Source: a virus. From it: a stretch of DNA of 24,471 bases. Shown here in pieces: positions 23,973 to 24,471 of the stretch. The position numbers and the translations under genes are program-made. The first letter of the stretch is position 1; the number at the start of each line of letters is the position of its first letter. The DNA lies in the IMG/VR virus record IMGVR_UViG_3300023176_001198, positions 1-24,471 of that record. One strand, 5' to 3'. The notes below the pieces were generated by a model. The model made no database searches. It was not told where the DNA came from and worked only from the letters and a program-made list of their open reading frames with translations.

Positions 23973-24015
23973 AGGGACGTAAGGTTATAGCCCTAAGTAT
24001 GAACCTTACGTCCCT
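23973..24015 (+). other. Perfect 14-bp inverted repeat hairpin
   Basis: AGGGACGTAAGGTT (23973-23986) is the exact reverse complement of 24002-24015. The stem can be extended by ATA/TAT with one bulged G (24001), leaving the loop GCCCTAAG. No U-tract follows (ACTCTAGG). It lies in the gene-free stretch 23900-24080 between two small genes. Candidate roles are transcript end or processing site, a DNA cruciform, or a packaging-related site. Confidence 0.8.
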
Positions 24016-24025
24016 ACTCTAGGTT

Positions 24026-24329
24026 CTTGGGTAAGTCAGAAGATAAGAGTAAAGATAAGATAAACAACAAGGAGTAACCTATGAGTTACAGAACCTATAG
24101 CCAACCAATCGCCTTCTTGATGAAGCTAGAGGGTAAGGCTGAGGAAATAGTTACAGGTTCCAGCGTTAAAGAGATCGCTGAGACCTTCTTTAGTAAGTAC
24201 CAAGTGACAGACACAGATGAACAACGTCAGGTCTTACTGAACATGGAATATAAAGGTAAAGCTGACAGCTACGTACCCTAAGTTCTTGGGCTAGGTGAGA
24301 CTCCTAGATACCTTGGGTGAGCTGAGAGA
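24026..24329 (+). repeat. Three-copy CTTGGG-type dispersed repeat
   Basis: Three related 18-base elements lie in the two intergenic gaps at the right end: 24026-24043 (CTTGGGTAAGTCAGAAGA), 24285-24302 (CTTGGGCTAGGTGAGACT) and 24312-24329 (CTTGGGTGAGCTGAGAGA). Two are preceded by GTT. The 66-residue gene lies between the first and second. They could be promoter-like or terminal-repeat-associated elements; the match is partial, so confidence is limited. Confidence 0.4.
24081..24281 (+). CDS. Small hypothetical protein (66 aa)
   Basis: A 66-residue protein from ATG 24081, with AAGGAG (24069-24074) six bases upstream, an optimal spacing. The sequence is mixed alpha/beta: MSYRTYSQPIAFLMKLEG, then a helix (SSVKEIAETFFSKYQV) and DTDEQRQVLLNMEYKGKA. 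It is not recognised. It lies alone between two structured, repeat-bearing intergenic stretches right of the terminase, where T7 has small non-essential 19.x genes. Confidence 0.75.
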   Translation: MSYRTYSQPIAFLMKLEGKAEEIVTGSSVKEIAETFFSKYQVTDTDEQRQVLLNMEYKGKADSYVP

Positions 24330-24429
24330 CATCGAAGCGAACCAAAGTCAACCCTAGCCCTTAACCCTAAGCCCCTCCTCTGGTATCCTCTCCTCTTCAG
24401 TCATGATGATGAAGAAGGAACATAAGGAC
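24282..24429 (+). other. Gene-free stretch with repeats and pyrimidine tract
   Basis: These 148 bases hold two CTTGGG elements, a short hairpin (CTAGG/CCTAG, 24291-24307), a CCCTAR-type short repeat (24352-24374: CCCTAGCCCTTAACCCTAAG), and a pyrimidine-rich tract (24371-24400). GGGCTAGG (24288-24295) is complementary to CCTAGCCC (24353-24360), so a long-range stem is possible. T7 carries arrays of short repeats (CCTAAAG type) next to its terminal repeats; this may be a counterpart. No promoter could be named. Confidence 0.45.
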
Positions 24430-24471
24430 ATGCCTAACGTTGTACTCAAGGCTCTACGCAAAGCTCCACTA
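24430..24471 (+). CDS. Start of an unidentified gene, partial
   Basis: An open frame starts at ATG 24430 and runs off the window (14 codons, MPNVVLKALRKAPL). GAAGAAGGA (24411-24419) lies about 10 bases upstream. In-frame ATGs at 24403, 24406 and 24409 follow a pyrimidine tract and lack a ribosome site, so the later start is preferred. Too short to assign. Confidence 0.45.
   Translation, partial: MPNVVLKALRKAPL

Noticed and set aside
23960-24022. 20-codon open frame over the 14-bp inverted repeat
   Set aside because: No ribosome site precedes ATG 23960, and the sequence is explained by the hairpin.
24361-24380. T3-promoter-like TTAACCCT
   Set aside because: Only the first eight bases agree with the T3 promoter; the ACTAAAGGG initiation part is absent.
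1-24471. tRNA genes, CRISPR arrays, insertion sequences, integrase or lysogeny genes
   Set aside because: None was seen by eye on either strand; gene density on the + strand leaves little room. A tRNA search program was not available.

Overview
This window is the middle and right part of a lytic, T7-like podovirus genome (Autographiviridae-type, class Caudoviricetes). Every supported gene lies on the + strand, and gene order follows T7 from gene 4 to gene 19: helicase end, DNA polymerase, 5'-3' exonuclease, small genes, portal, scaffold, capsid, tail tubes, internal virion (ejection) proteins, tail fibre, lysis genes, terminase small and large subunits. The single-subunit RNA polymerase expected of this group would lie upstream, outside the window. 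The host cannot be read from the sequence; the tail and lysis genes imply a Gram-negative bacterium.

Layout. 1-3266: replication module (end of the gp4-like primase/helicase, family A DNA polymerase, a small unknown gene, gp6-like exonuclease). 3254-4787: six small, tightly packed, overlapping genes, including a DUF3310/gp1.7-like protein, a 56-residue gene at 4412-4582, and a proline-rich gp6.7/gp7.3-like protein. 4795-8245: portal, scaffold and major capsid protein; a C-rich leader with a hairpin precedes the capsid gene and a strong UUCG hairpin follows it. 8312-18020: gp11, gp12, gp13-like, gp14, gp15 and gp16 equivalents, joined mostly by TAATG or ATGA overlaps. 18023-20859: tail fibre with a self-cleaving S74 chaperone end, plus a small tail-associated protein. 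20865-21866: a membrane/coiled-coil protein, a small amphipathic protein, an M15-type peptidase endolysin and a small HNH protein. 21863-23778: terminase subunits. 23789-24471: a 36-residue membrane protein, structured intergenic DNA, a 66-residue unknown gene, repeat-bearing intergenic DNA and the start of another gene.

How the genes work together. Helicase, polymerase and exonuclease form the replication and recombination core. Portal, scaffold and capsid build the prohead, terminase fills it, gp11/gp12 close it, and gp14-gp16 form the internal core ejected at infection. The fibre adsorbs the virion, and the lysis group releases progeny.

The parts that depart from T7 are: a polymerase with a much reduced thioredoxin-binding loop and an insertion in its exonuclease domain; a gp16 without the N-terminal transglycosylase; a DD-peptidase-like endolysin in the late operon; a tail-fibre shaft that switches from exact 7-residue to exact 11-residue repeats; and a cluster of hairpins and short repeats right of the terminase gene. 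I found no tRNA, CRISPR array, insertion sequence, integrase or recognisable anti-defence system. Comparisons with T7 were made from memory, not by alignment software.
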